Source: Streptomyces sp. CB03234 (lineage in GTDB: Bacteria; Actinomycetota; Actinomycetes; Streptomycetales; Streptomycetaceae). Taken from it: DNA of 64,000 nucleotides. The stretch spans positions 124,001 through 188,000 of the forward strand of contig NZ_LIYH01000005.1 in NCBI RefSeq assembly GCF_001905885.1, read 5' to 3'. Of this stretch, positions 44,030 through 52,020 are shown piece by piece. Numbering within the stretch: position 1 is the stretch's first letter; the number at the start of each line of letters is the position of its first letter. The notes under the pieces were generated by a model. It had not been told where the DNA came from, made no database searches, and saw nothing but the letters and a program-made list of their open reading frames with translations. Made by a program: the position numbers and the translations under genes.

Positions 44030-44830
44030 TCAGATACTGATAGAGAACGCCAACGAGCTGAAGAGTTTCCCCACCTCCCCGCGCAGGCGGTCGACCGCGG
44101 GCAGCAACCGGTGTTCCTGGTGGGACGGTACGGAAATGGCCATCGTGGCGGCAGCGGAACCCGCCGTGATGGGGATGGCCGCGCAGACCGTACCAAGCGC
44201 GTACTCCTGGCGCTCCACGACCGGTTGCGTCCGTTCCGTGGCCCTGAGCCGCTCCAGCAGCGTCCGCCGGTCACGCACGGTGTAGGGGGTGATCGGCTGC
44301 ACGGGATGGCGGTCCAGATGGTCCCGGCGGGACCGCTCGTCGAGCTGGCTGAGCAGGCATTGCCCGATCGCATGGGCATGGCCCGTCGCCCGGAAGTCGG
44401 CCCATTCGTCGACGGCGGGCGCCGCGGGGGTGTCCGAGACGGCGATCAGTTCGATCTCTCCGTCGCGGTAGGCCGCGAAATACACGGGAACGCCGATCGC
44501 GTCCCGCCAGTGCGCCAGCGAGTTCTCGATCTTGCTGCGACGATTCTGCAGAACTCCGCCACCCGCCAGCCGCCCTGCCGCCTCGCCGAAGAGGAACACA
44601 CCGTTCTCCCGGCGCAGATAGCCCTCATGCGTCAGCGTGCGCAGCAGGTGGTACGCGGTGGGCAGCGGCAGGCCCGTCTCACGCGCCAACTGCTTGGCGG
44701 GGGCCCCGTCGGCGTGGGACCCCACGGCCTCCAGCAGCCTCAGCGCCCGCTGCACGGAGCCGATCAGAGTCGGAGGAGGGGCAGGAGTAGCGGTAGGGGT
44801 ACGGGTAGGGGAATGCGGTGCCGTGGCCAA
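44030..44830 (-). CDS. ssgR: SsgR, IclR-family activator of ssgA
   Basis: A 266-residue IclR-type regulator. A winged helix-turn-helix near residues 20-80 (IGSVQRALRLLEAVGSHAD, AKQLARETGLPLPTAYHLLR) is followed by an IclR effector domain. The N-terminus is a Thr/Pro-rich tail (PTRTPTATPAPPPT). Position directly before ssgA and the pairing in S. coelicolor identify it as ssgR, the developmental switch for ssgA. Start ATG 44830. An inverted repeat at 44912-44941 lies 82-111 bases upstream. Confidence 0.92.
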   Translation of the reverse strand: MATAPHSPTRTPTATPAPPPTLIGSVQRALRLLEAVGSHADGAPAKQLARETGLPLPTAYHLLRTLTHEGYLRRENGVFLFGEAAGRLAGGGVLQNRRSKIENSLAHWRDAIGVPVYFAAYRDGEIELIAVSDTPAAPAVDEWADFRATGHAHAIGQCLLSQLDERSRRDHLDRHPVQPITPYTVRDRRTLLERLRATERTQPVVERQEYALGTVCAAIPITAGSAAATMAISVPSHQEHRLLPAVDRLRGEVGKLFSSLAFSISI

Positions 44831-44911
44831 AGGTCACCCCCAGGCGTTTCGCCCATTCAGTCGTACAAACCGCTGGTAGGGCGTTCGTAAACCCCTTGGT
44901 TCCAAGGGCAG

Positions 44912-44941
44912 CGGAGGCTTGCCACTCTAATGGCAGCCTCC
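44912..44941. promoter_or_regulatory. Inverted repeat in the ssgR promoter region
   Basis: CGGAGGC-T-TGCCA...TGGCA-GCCTCCG: two arms with a six-base loop CTCTAA. It lies 82-111 bases upstream of ssgR, downstream of the DUF5326 gene stop. It may be a terminator of that gene or a regulator site. Confidence 0.45.
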
Positions 44942-45023
44942 GTTCGGGGTGAGGTTTCGCCAGGGCCGTTCCCCCGCCCGGGCTAACAGGCGGGCGAATG
45001 CCCGGACAGTTGCTCCATGGAGG

Positions 45024-45245
45024 TCACCAGTCGCCGCGGGATGACGAGGAGGACATGAACTTCCGTACGACGTAAATGAGTCCACCGACGAGCAGCGCGA
45101 ACACGAGCACCTTGAACAGCAGCCCGATCAGCACACTGATCACGGTCCCGATCAGGCTCCCGAAGACCACCAGGGCAATGACGGGTATGGCGATCCACTT
45201 CACCCACCAGGGCATTCCCGCGAGTATTTCCCGTACCGCCGCCAT
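45024..45245 (-). CDS. Small membrane protein (DUF5326-like)
   Basis: A 73-residue protein with two membrane helices (WWVKWIAIPVIALVVFGS and ISVLIGLLFKVLVFALLVGG) and a short Ser-rich tail MSSSSSRGDW. I recall it as a DUF5326-type Streptomyces protein next to ssgR. Start ATG 45245. Function unknown. Confidence 0.85.
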   Translation of the reverse strand: MAAVREILAGMPWWVKWIAIPVIALVVFGSLIGTVISVLIGLLFKVLVFALLVGGLIYVVRKFMSSSSSRGDW

Positions 45246-45407
45246 TGTCCCGACCTCATCTCTGGTGACATGTCCTACCGTTGGGCACCTTCGATGCTAG
45301 GTGCCGCCGGCTCGTCACGGGGGCTCCGCAGCCCTCGCTCTCCCCTGATCCTCCCCCTAGGGAACCCCGGTCCCGCCGGGCGCCGGCGCTCAGCTCTCCG
45401 GAGGAGA

Positions 45408-45725
45408 TCAGCTCTCCGGAGGAGAGAAGACCACCATCACCCGCAGGTCCTCGGTGATGTGGTGGAACTTGTGCGGCACGCCGGCCGGCACGTACACCAC
45501 ACTGCCCCGCCCCACCTGCGTCGTCTCCATCCCCACCGTGATCGACGCGCGCCCGCTGACGACGAAGTACACCTCGTCCTCCTTGTGCGGCCGCTGCGGG
45601 TCGAGCTCCCCGGCGTCGAGCGCGTACAGGCCCACCGACATGTTCCGCTCCCGAAGGAACTGCAGATACGCGCCGTCATTGGCGGCCCGTTCCGCCTCCA
45701 GCTCATCCAGTCGGAATGCCTTCAT
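45408..45725 (-). CDS. Small cupin-domain protein
   Basis: A 105-residue single cupin fold. Metal-binding motif 1 is LDPQRPHKEDEVYFVVSG (G-X5-HXH-like with one histidine) and motif 2 is VPAGVPHKFH, with the second histidine. The typical glutamate is in EDEVYFV. It may be a small-molecule sensor or a dioxygenase/isomerase; no active-site set is complete enough to tell. ATG 45725 is preferred over an upstream GTG/ATG. It is divergent from the membrane-protein gene at 45777, sharing a 51-base gap. Confidence 0.85.
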   Translation of the reverse strand: MKAFRLDELEAERAANDGAYLQFLRERNMSVGLYALDAGELDPQRPHKEDEVYFVVSGRASITVGMETTQVGRGSVVYVPAGVPHKFHHITEDLRVMVVFSPPES

Positions 45726-45776
45726 CGCCCGTCCGCCCCTGCACTTGATCCGATCGTGTCTGCCACGATCAGACAC

Positions 45777-46157
45777 ATGATGAATTTCCTAGTCAAGACG
45801 CTCGCGAACGCGGCCGCTCTGGCCGTGGCGATCTGGCTGCTCGCCGACATCACGCTGACCGGTGACAGCACCGGCAAGAAGGCCCTGACCCTGGTCCTGG
45901 TGGCCCTGGTCTTCGGCATCGTGAACTTCCTCGTCAAGCCGGTCGTGAAGCTGCTCACGCTGCCGCTGTTCATCCTCACGCTGGGCCTGTTCACGCTGGT
46001 CGTCAACGCGCTGATGCTGCTGCTGACCTCGTGGCTGGCCGACAAGCTGGACCTGAACTTCCACGTCGAGGGCTTCTGGACCGCCGTCCTCGGCGGCCTG
46101 ATCATCTCTGTCGTGTCGTGGGCCATGAACGTGGTTCTCCCCGACGGCAGGGACTGA
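45777..46157 (+). CDS. Phage-holin-like / YvlD-type membrane protein
   Basis: A 126-residue protein with four membrane helices (NFLVKTLANAAALAVAIWLL, KKALTLVLVALVFGIVNFL, LPLFILTLGLFTLVVNALML and AVLGGLIISVVSWAMNV). The pattern of four helices with a KPVVKLLTLPLF loop fits the YvlD/DUF360 family often named phage holin. No phage genes are near, so a holin role is doubtful. It starts ATG ATG; 45777 is listed and 45780 is equally possible. It is followed by a 23-codon relic and the transsulfuration gene. Confidence 0.85.
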   Translation: MMNFLVKTLANAAALAVAIWLLADITLTGDSTGKKALTLVLVALVFGIVNFLVKPVVKLLTLPLFILTLGLFTLVVNALMLLLTSWLADKLDLNFHVEGFWTAVLGGLIISVVSWAMNVVLPDGRD

Positions 46158-46172
46158 GGCAGGGTGAGTCCC

Positions 46173-46244
46173 GTGAGTACCACGTACCGCGTCTGTTTCG
46201 TCTGCGACGCCGTACCCGAACGTCTGAAGGAGCGTGCCGCATGA
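46173..46244 (+). pseudogene. 23-codon ORF, likely relic of low-molecular-weight tyrosine phosphatase
   Basis: GTG-AGT-ACC... encodes STTYRVCFVC followed by DAVPERLKERAA. The TYRVCFVC part matches the start of actinobacterial PtpA (which I recall as TYRVCFVCTGNICRSP), but the CX5R catalytic loop and everything to the C-terminus is missing, in frame. Its ATGA overlaps the start of the next gene by four bases, and its 3' codons contain the AAGGAG ribosome site of that gene. I interpret it as a large in-frame deletion that kept coupling to the downstream gene. An alternative is a small leader peptide. Confidence 0.5.
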
Positions 46245-47362
46245 CATGGGGCGACGGAACCAGGGCGGTACGGGCCGGGCTGCCCGAGCCGAGGGCGTAC
46301 GAACCGACCCTCCCGGGACCGGTGTTCGCCGCCCACTACCACCTGCCCGGGGAGCCGACCGGCCCCTACACGTACGGGCGGGACGAGAACCCGACGTGGA
46401 CGCATCTGGAACGGGCGATCGGTGAGCTGGAGGCGCCGGGTGCTCCAGATGTCGAGACGGTCGTCTTCGCCTCCGGGATGGCCGCCATCTCCTCCGTACT
46501 GTTCTCGCAGCTGAGGGCCGGGGACGCGGTCGTCCTGCCGGCCGACGGCTACCAGGCGCTGGCGCTGGTGCGCGAGCAGCTCCAGGCGTACGGGATCGAG
46601 GTGCGCACCGCGCCGACCGGCGGCGACGCGCAGCTGTCGGTGCTGGAGGGGGCGCGGCTGCTCTGGATCGAGACGCCGTCGAACCCGGGGCTGGACGTGT
46701 GCGACATCCGGCGGCTGGTGGCCGCCGCGCACGCCGGGGGCGTGCTCGTCGCGATCGACAACACGCTCGCCACCCCGCTCGGCCAGCGCCCGCTGGAGCT
46801 GGGCGCGGACGTCTCCGTGGCCAGCGGCACCAAGGGCCTGACCGGACACGGCGACATCCTGCTCGGGTACGTGGCGTGCCGCGACGCCGCCCTGGCCGCT
46901 TCCGTACGGCGCTGGCGCAAGATCGCCGGGGCGATCGCCGGCCCGATGGAGGCCTGGCTCGCGCACCGGTCGCTGGCGACGCTCCAGCTGCGCGTCGACC
47001 GGCAGTGCGCGACCGCGCTGGCGCTCGCCGAGGCGCTGTCGGCGCGCGAGGGGGTGACGGGAGTGCGGTATCCCGGACTGCCGGGGGACCCGTCGCACAA
47101 GGTGGCGGCCGGGCAGATGCGGCGCTTCGGGTCGGTCGTCTCCTTCGTCCTGCCCGACCGGGAGCGGGCGGAACGCTTCCTGGGCGCGCTGCGGCTGGTG
47201 GACGACGCGACCAGCTTCGGCGGGGTCCGGTCCACGGCGGAGCGGCGCGGGCGGTGGGGCGGGGACGCGGTGCCCGAGGGCTTCGTCCGCTTCTCGGTCG
47301 GGGCCGAGGACACCGAGGACCTGGTGGCGGATGTGCTGCGCGCGCTGGACGAGGCGGGCTGA
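46241..47362 (+). CDS. Cystathionine gamma-synthase/lyase-like PLP enzyme
   Basis: A 373-residue Cys/Met metabolism PLP enzyme. The cofactor lysine is in VASGTKGLTGHGD (near residue 200). The segments FASGMAAISSVLFSQLRAGD (phosphate-binding), LWIETPSNPGLD, and VAIDNTLATPLGQRPL are typical. It cannot be assigned with certainty as synthase or lyase. Start ATG 46241 has AAGGAG eight bases upstream, inside the preceding 23-codon ORF, and overlaps its stop (ATGA). A strong terminator follows. Confidence 0.9.
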   Translation: MTWGDGTRAVRAGLPEPRAYEPTLPGPVFAAHYHLPGEPTGPYTYGRDENPTWTHLERAIGELEAPGAPDVETVVFASGMAAISSVLFSQLRAGDAVVLPADGYQALALVREQLQAYGIEVRTAPTGGDAQLSVLEGARLLWIETPSNPGLDVCDIRRLVAAAHAGGVLVAIDNTLATPLGQRPLELGADVSVASGTKGLTGHGDILLGYVACRDAALAASVRRWRKIAGAIAGPMEAWLAHRSLATLQLRVDRQCATALALAEALSAREGVTGVRYPGLPGDPSHKVAAGQMRRFGSVVSFVLPDRERAERFLGALRLVDDATSFGGVRSTAERRGRWGGDAVPEGFVRFSVGAEDTEDLVADVLRALDEAG

Positions 47363-47380
47363 GCGGACCCACTACGACGA

Positions 47381-47427
47381 ACGGACGGTCCGAGCCTCCC
47401 CCCTCATGGCTCGGACCGTCCGTGTTT
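47381..47427. terminator. Strong 16-base-stem terminator
   Basis: Perfect arms ACGGACGGTCCGAGCC (47381-47396) and GGCTCGGACCGTCCGT (47408-47423), then GTTTTCC. It directly follows the PLP enzyme gene and is the best canonical terminator in the window. Confidence 0.9.
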
Positions 47428-47591
47428 TCCTGCGGCTGACCGCGTGCACAAGGCTAGTTGACTCTGTGTCAGTGTCCAATCACTGTAGCGACAGAGACCT
47501 ATCGACTTATTTATAGTTGGACAGTCGTCCCTGAGGCGACGTCAGCCGCGCGTGGCCGCAGCGGTCGCCGGAGGGCGGGAGGGGGAGGCGC

Positions 47592-48488
47592 ATGGATCTG
47601 GCGTTGCTGCGTACGTTCGTCACCGTGCACCGGGCCGGCTCCTTCACCCGCGCCGCCGCACTTCTGGGCCTCTCGCAGCCGGCCGTCACCAGCCAGATCC
47701 GCTCGCTGGAGCGCCAGCTGGGCCGCCCGCTGTTCCTGCGCCAGGCCCGTGGCGTCACGCCCACCACGATCGGCGACGAGCTCGCCCACCGCGCGGCGCC
47801 GCACCTCGACGCGCTCGTCGAGATCGCCGAGGCCGGTCTCGACGACGAGTCCGGCGTACGCACGCTCCACTTCGCCGGGCCGCCCGAGTTCACATCGGTG
47901 CGCGTCCTGCCCGCCCTCACCTCGCTGGTCTCCCAGGGACTCGCGGTACGCACGTCGCTGGTCTCCGCCGCCGAGGAGGTCCTCGACGGGCTGGCCGCCG
48001 GCCACCACGACCTGGCCATCGCCACCGCCCGCCCCCGCGGCGGACTGCTCACCGCGACCCCGCTCTGCGACGAGGAGCACGTCCTGGTCGCCTCGCCGCG
48101 CTGGGCCGCCCGGCTGGCGCCCGGCGTCCTGCTGCGCAAGGGCGCCGTGGTGCTGGAGCAGTTACCGGTGGTCGAGGTGCACGAGTCGCTGCCGTTCGTG
48201 GCGCGCTACTGGGCGGCGGTCTTCGAGTCGAAACCGGCCGCCGCGGCCACCGTCGTCGCACCCGACCTGCGCGCCGTCCTGGAGTCGGCCGCCTCGGGCG
48301 CCGGTCTCGCCGTCCTGCCCCGCTACCTGTGCGAGGACGCCCTGGCCGCCGGCCGGCTGGTGGCGCTGCTGGACCCGCCGGTGCCGCCACTGCGTACGTA
48401 CTTCGTGGTGGTGCGCACCGGCACGCTGTCCCTGCCGCACATCGCGCGGGCGCACGAGTCGCTGCTGCGCGCTGCGACGGACTGGTGA
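47592..48488 (+). CDS. LysR family transcriptional regulator
   Basis: A 298-residue regulator. The N-terminal helix-turn-helix (LRTFVTVHRAGSFTRAAALL and LSQPAVTSQIRSLERQLG) is at residues 5-60. A LysR substrate-binding domain fills the rest. Start ATG 47592 has a GGAGGGGGAGG ribosome site upstream. The leader (47455-47525) is AT-rich with an inverted repeat CTCTGT...ACAGAG and AGTG-TCCAAT-CACT, which could be autoregulatory sites. Target genes are unknown; it is not divergent from another gene. Confidence 0.92.
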   Translation: MDLALLRTFVTVHRAGSFTRAAALLGLSQPAVTSQIRSLERQLGRPLFLRQARGVTPTTIGDELAHRAAPHLDALVEIAEAGLDDESGVRTLHFAGPPEFTSVRVLPALTSLVSQGLAVRTSLVSAAEEVLDGLAAGHHDLAIATARPRGGLLTATPLCDEEHVLVASPRWAARLAPGVLLRKGAVVLEQLPVVEVHESLPFVARYWAAVFESKPAAAATVVAPDLRAVLESAASGAGLAVLPRYLCEDALAAGRLVALLDPPVPPLRTYFVVVRTGTLSLPHIARAHESLLRAATDW

Positions 48489-48549
48489 CGGCAGGTGGGT
48501 GGCGTACCGGGCGGGTTTCAGGAGGGGCGCCACGGGCCATTTTCAAGCC

Positions 48550-49029
48550 ATGACCGAACGTCCAGTGGTCAAGCGCACCGCACGCGCCATTCTGCTCGAC
48601 GGTGACGATCTCGTCCTGATCAAGCGCACCAAGCCCGGCATGGATCCCTACTGGCTCACCCCGGGCGGCGGCGTCGAGCCGAGCGACGCCACGGTCGTCG
48701 ACGCGCTCCACCGGGAGGTCCACGAGGAACTGGGCGCCAAGATCACCGATGTGGTGCCGTGCTTCGTCGACACGGTCGAGCACATCGTGGACGGCGGCGT
48801 CTCGGGCGTGAAGGTGCAGCACTTCTTCGTCTGCCGGCTGGAGTCCATGGACCCCGCCCAGCGGCACGGGCCGGAGGTGGACGAGCCGCTCGGCGAGTAC
48901 GAGATCGTCAGGGTGCCCTTCAGCCGGGTCGGTATCGCCGCCGTCAATCTCGTACCGCTGTCGCTGCGGCACTACCTGGACGGCAACATCGAGGGCGTAC
49001 GGGCGATGCACGCCCCCGACCTGGGCTGA
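48550..49029 (+). CDS. NUDIX hydrolase
   Basis: A 159-residue hydrolase of nucleoside-diphosphate-linked compounds. The Nudix box starts at GGGVEPSDATVV, near residue 38, and ends REVHEELGA. The normally conserved glutamate at box position 7 is aspartate (SDATVV); the REXXEE catalytic core is intact. Start ATG 48550 gives the usual strand order. It follows the LysR gene after 61 bases, possibly co-transcribed. Confidence 0.9.
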   Translation: MTERPVVKRTARAILLDGDDLVLIKRTKPGMDPYWLTPGGGVEPSDATVVDALHREVHEELGAKITDVVPCFVDTVEHIVDGGVSGVKVQHFFVCRLESMDPAQRHGPEVDEPLGEYEIVRVPFSRVGIAAVNLVPLSLRHYLDGNIEGVRAMHAPDLG

Positions 49030-49096
49030 CCCGCGCCGATTGCCCGCACCGCTCAGTCGGTGCCCCTCAGCTCGGCACCGCTCAGTCAGGAACCGC

Positions 49097-50908
49097 TCAG
49101 TCGCCGGCCGCCACGAGCTCTTCGAGCGAGTCGTGGCGGATCCGCTCGTAGGGCATGCCGACACCCCGGAGCGCGTCGACGCCGCTGCGGATCATGCCGG
49201 CCGGCCCCGAGAGGTACGCGTCGTACTCGTTCCACGGTCCGTACTCGCGCACCACATCGGGCAGCTGCGTCTTGCCGTCGATGATCGCGCGCACCTCCAG
49301 CCACGGGTGGGACTGCTGGAGCCGCAGCATGGTGTCGATGTCGTACAGATCGTGATCGGTACGGGCGCCGTAGAAGACCTCGACGGGGCGCCGGGCGCCG
49401 TGTTCGGCGACGTCCTCGACCAGCGCCTTGATGGGCGCGATTCCGGTGCCGCCGCCCAGGCAGAGCAGGCCGTTGTCGGTGGTGTGGTCGACGGTCATCG
49501 AACCGGCGGGCGGACCCAGGCGCAGCACGTCGCCGGGGCGGGCGTGGTGGACCAGGGCGTTGGACACCCAGCCGGCCGGGACGGCCTTGACGTGGAAGGA
49601 CAGCAGTCCGTCCGAGCGGGGCGCGGAGGCGAAGGAGTAGTGCCGCCAGATCCGCGGCCACCAAGGGGTCTCAAGGCTCGTGTACTGGCCCGCCAGGAAG
49701 GGGTACGGCTGGTCGGGGCGGACCGTGATGACCGCGATGTCGGGCGTTCTCAGGTCGTGCGAGACCACCTCGGCGTGCCACCAGGCCGGCGCGTGCCGCT
49801 CGTTCTCGGCGGCCGCGTCGATCATGATCTGGGAGATCGTGGTGTACGTCCGGACCCAGGCGGCCTCGGTCTCCTCGTCCCACGTCGTCGTCGCGTACCG
49901 GCTCAGCGCCCCGATGAGCGCCTCACCGACGGCCGGGTAGTGCGAGGCATCGGTACCGTACTTGCGGTGGCCGCGGCCCAGGTGCTGGAGGTACTCGGTG
50001 AGCACCGCGGCGTCGTCCATGTGCTCGGCGGCGGTCAGCAGAGCCTTGAGGAGCCGGTCCCGCTGGGCCTCCATGGCCGCCGGGAAGAGGCCGCGGAGCT
50101 CGGGGTTGCGGGTGAAGAGCAGGGCGTAGAAGTACGAGGTCACCTTGTCGGAGACGGGCCCCACCTCGGCGAGCGTCCGCCGGACACGTATCGCATCGGG
50201 CGACCCGGACTCCGCGGCCACGGCGCCGGCCACCGTCTCGGGGGTGGGATGCTCCTCGGGGCTGCCCGGCTGGGCGTCGGGGCCGTCCGGGTGGGCGTGC
50301 GGGCCGTCCGGGTGAGCCGCGCGGTCGTGGTGCCGGGCGCTGTCGAGGTGGTCGGCGTGGTCGGCGTGGTCGGCGTGGTGGGCCTCGTCGGCGTGCTCCG
50401 CGCGCGGGGGGTGTCCGGCGCTGTCCGGGTGCCGTGCGTCGTCCACCTGGCCGGCGGGCGCGTCGTACGGGGCGTCCTGGGGATCCGGCGCGTGCACCGG
50501 GCCGGCGGGGGCGTGCGGGGGCTCCGGAGCCATGGGCCTTTCGGCCTGGCGTTCGCGCACCGGGCGCTGGGAGCCGTCGGGCCACGGCACGGTCGACGGC
50601 ACGCGCGTCTCCGCCTCCGGCGCCCGGGAGGCCGGGGCCGCGCCGGCCTCCGGCTCCGCCATACGCGCCGCACCGGTGCCGACCATGCGTATGGACGTGA
50701 GCGGCCGACGCGCACCGGCTATTCGTTCCTGATGTCCCTCCGGAGCCTGGCCTGCACCCGCCTCACGCCCCGGGTGCCCGTCGGCATGGGCGGCCTCGGG
50801 TCCGGCGGGCCGGTCGGTGACCGGCTTGCGCGGTGTGAACCAGCCACTGCCCCCGCCGTTGTCGCCGGACGTGCCGTTGTCGGCCGACGTGGTGGTCGGA
50901 GCGTCCAT
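49097..50908 (-). CDS. Globin-FAD/NAD reductase fusion (flavohaemoprotein-like) with long His-rich disordered tail
   Basis: A 603-residue protein. Residues 1-225 are low-complexity, rich in Pro, Ala, Asp and His (a stretch around 170-215 reads EHADEAHHADHADHADHLD, ARHHDRAAHPDGPHAHPDG). The globin domain spans about residues 235-370, with the proximal-haem histidine most likely in LGRGHRKYG and HYPAVGEALIGAL further on. An FAD-binding domain with RHYSFASAP and an NAD-binding GGGTGIAPIKAL follow. Flavohaemoproteins turn NO plus O2 into nitrate. Globin-reductases without the tail are common; the histidine-rich extension is unusual. Start ATG 50908 has GAGGCGAGG upstream. A TATAGA-like -10 lies near 50940. 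Confidence 0.88.
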   Translation of the reverse strand: MDAPTTTSADNGTSGDNGGGSGWFTPRKPVTDRPAGPEAAHADGHPGREAGAGQAPEGHQERIAGARRPLTSIRMVGTGAARMAEPEAGAAPASRAPEAETRVPSTVPWPDGSQRPVRERQAERPMAPEPPHAPAGPVHAPDPQDAPYDAPAGQVDDARHPDSAGHPPRAEHADEAHHADHADHADHLDSARHHDRAAHPDGPHAHPDGPDAQPGSPEEHPTPETVAGAVAAESGSPDAIRVRRTLAEVGPVSDKVTSYFYALLFTRNPELRGLFPAAMEAQRDRLLKALLTAAEHMDDAAVLTEYLQHLGRGHRKYGTDASHYPAVGEALIGALSRYATTTWDEETEAAWVRTYTTISQIMIDAAAENERHAPAWWHAEVVSHDLRTPDIAVITVRPDQPYPFLAGQYTSLETPWWPRIWRHYSFASAPRSDGLLSFHVKAVPAGWVSNALVHHARPGDVLRLGPPAGSMTVDHTTDNGLLCLGGGTGIAPIKALVEDVAEHGARRPVEVFYGARTDHDLYDIDTMLRLQQSHPWLEVRAIIDGKTQLPDVVREYGPWNEYDAYLSGPAGMIRSGVDALRGVGMPYERIRHDSLEELVAAGD

Positions 50909-51186
50909 AGAGTGCCTCGCCTCGAACATCTTTCGGTCGGTCTATAGCACTTCCGCCGGCCCGGAAGCTGCCTCAATTCGCCGCTTTTCGCCTCGTATTC
51001 GCTGCCCGCCGCCCACAGTAACCCTCAGCCGCACCACGAATCGGGACGAGTGCGACTGGCTGTGACATTGACCGCAGTTGCTGTGGTCGCAGCATGGCAG
51101 GAGTTGCCGGCTCGTCAGAGCGAGAGTGGAAAGCCCGGATTTCGTCCCCAGTTTTCGTTAGGCTGCGTTACCACCGTGTGTTTCGA

Positions 51187-51828
51187 CTAACGGCGGACTC
51201 GTACCAGTTCGTAGGCTTCGCGGAGATCGCCTCCCGTATACGTGTGTGTGGCAAGCCCGGACAGATGATGGTCCGCGTTGATCGCCACCGCTACCGGAAC
51301 CGTCGCGAAGATCTCCGCGTCGGACATGGAATCACCGTATGCAACACACTCGTCCAGCTCCACCCCCAACTCTGCACAGAGTTGGTTCGCGATCTTCACT
51401 TTCGCCGACGCATTGAGAATGCCGTCGCGATTGACCGGCTGGGTGAATGGCACGGCAGGCCAACGTGAACCGTGGGCGGCGTGCGCCCCCCAGTCGAGCA
51501 GCCGCTCGACGAAGAAGTCGGGTGACAGGGAAACGACCGCACAGTAACCGCCGCCCGCCCGGATATCCGCCCAGACCTCGCGGATGCCTGCCAGCCACGG
51601 CGCTTCGTCGAACGCTGCGGCGACGTGCTCCAGGGTCAGCTCGGACCACAGCTCCCTGGCCCGCACCGCGAACTCGTCAGGAGTCAGGGCCCGGGCCAGG
51701 AGTGCGCGCTCCAGCTCGGCGATCTCGGCGCTCAGCCCGAGCTGGCGGGAGATCTCCACGGCTGCCGCGGATCCGCGGATCAGTGTGCCGTCGAGGTCGA
51801 ACAGATGGAGTCTGGGTGGGCTCGCCAT
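51187..51828 (-). CDS. HAD-IB (SerB-like) phosphatase
   Basis: A 213-residue phosphatase. Motif I is LFDLDGTLIRGSA (near residue 9), the motif II serine is in VVSLSPDFF, the motif III lysine in ASAKVKIA, and motif IV in YGDSMSDAEIF. The order resembles phosphoserine phosphatase and CicA-type enzymes. It is shorter than SerB with an ACT domain. Start ATG 51828 is 38 bases from a parS site. Confidence 0.88.
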   Translation of the reverse strand: MASPPRLHLFDLDGTLIRGSAAAVEISRQLGLSAEIAELERALLARALTPDEFAVRARELWSELTLEHVAAAFDEAPWLAGIREVWADIRAGGGYCAVVSLSPDFFVERLLDWGAHAAHGSRWPAVPFTQPVNRDGILNASAKVKIANQLCAELGVELDECVAYGDSMSDAEIFATVPVAVAINADHHLSGLATHTYTGGDLREAYELVRVRR

Positions 51829-51865
51829 GTACGCCGAGGTTAGTACGGGTCCTCCGCGGGACGTT

Positions 51866-51879
51866 GTTTCACGTGAAAC
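51866..51879. other. parS site, perfect 16-mer
   Basis: The surrounding 16 bases read TGTTTCACGTGAAACA (51865-51880), the full consensus. It lies upstream of the HAD-IB phosphatase gene. Confidence 0.93.
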
Positions 51880-51883
51880 AGGC

Positions 51884-52020
51884 CTACGGCCGCCATGGCC
51901 AAACCGTGGTTCTGCTCGGGCCGCCGCCCACGCCGATCGCGCCGATCAGGCGGCCGTCACGGCGGACCGTACGCCACCCGCGAGGAAGAGGAGCGGGCGG
52001 TCGAGGGCGGCGCGGATGTC
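51884..52020 (-). pseudogene. Possible remnant of an FAD oxidoreductase C-terminus
   Basis: Between the MFS stop and parS, minus-strand frames read RRDGRLIGAIGVGGG in one frame and DRPLLFLAGG in another. Together these resemble the end of a ferredoxin-reductase-type (Reductase_C) domain split by a frameshift. The piece is only about 40 codons, so this is weak. Confidence 0.3.

Noticed and set aside
45777..46157. Holin-like gene as sign of prophage
   Set aside because: No other phage genes; the family name is historical and the protein is a chromosomal YvlD-type membrane protein.
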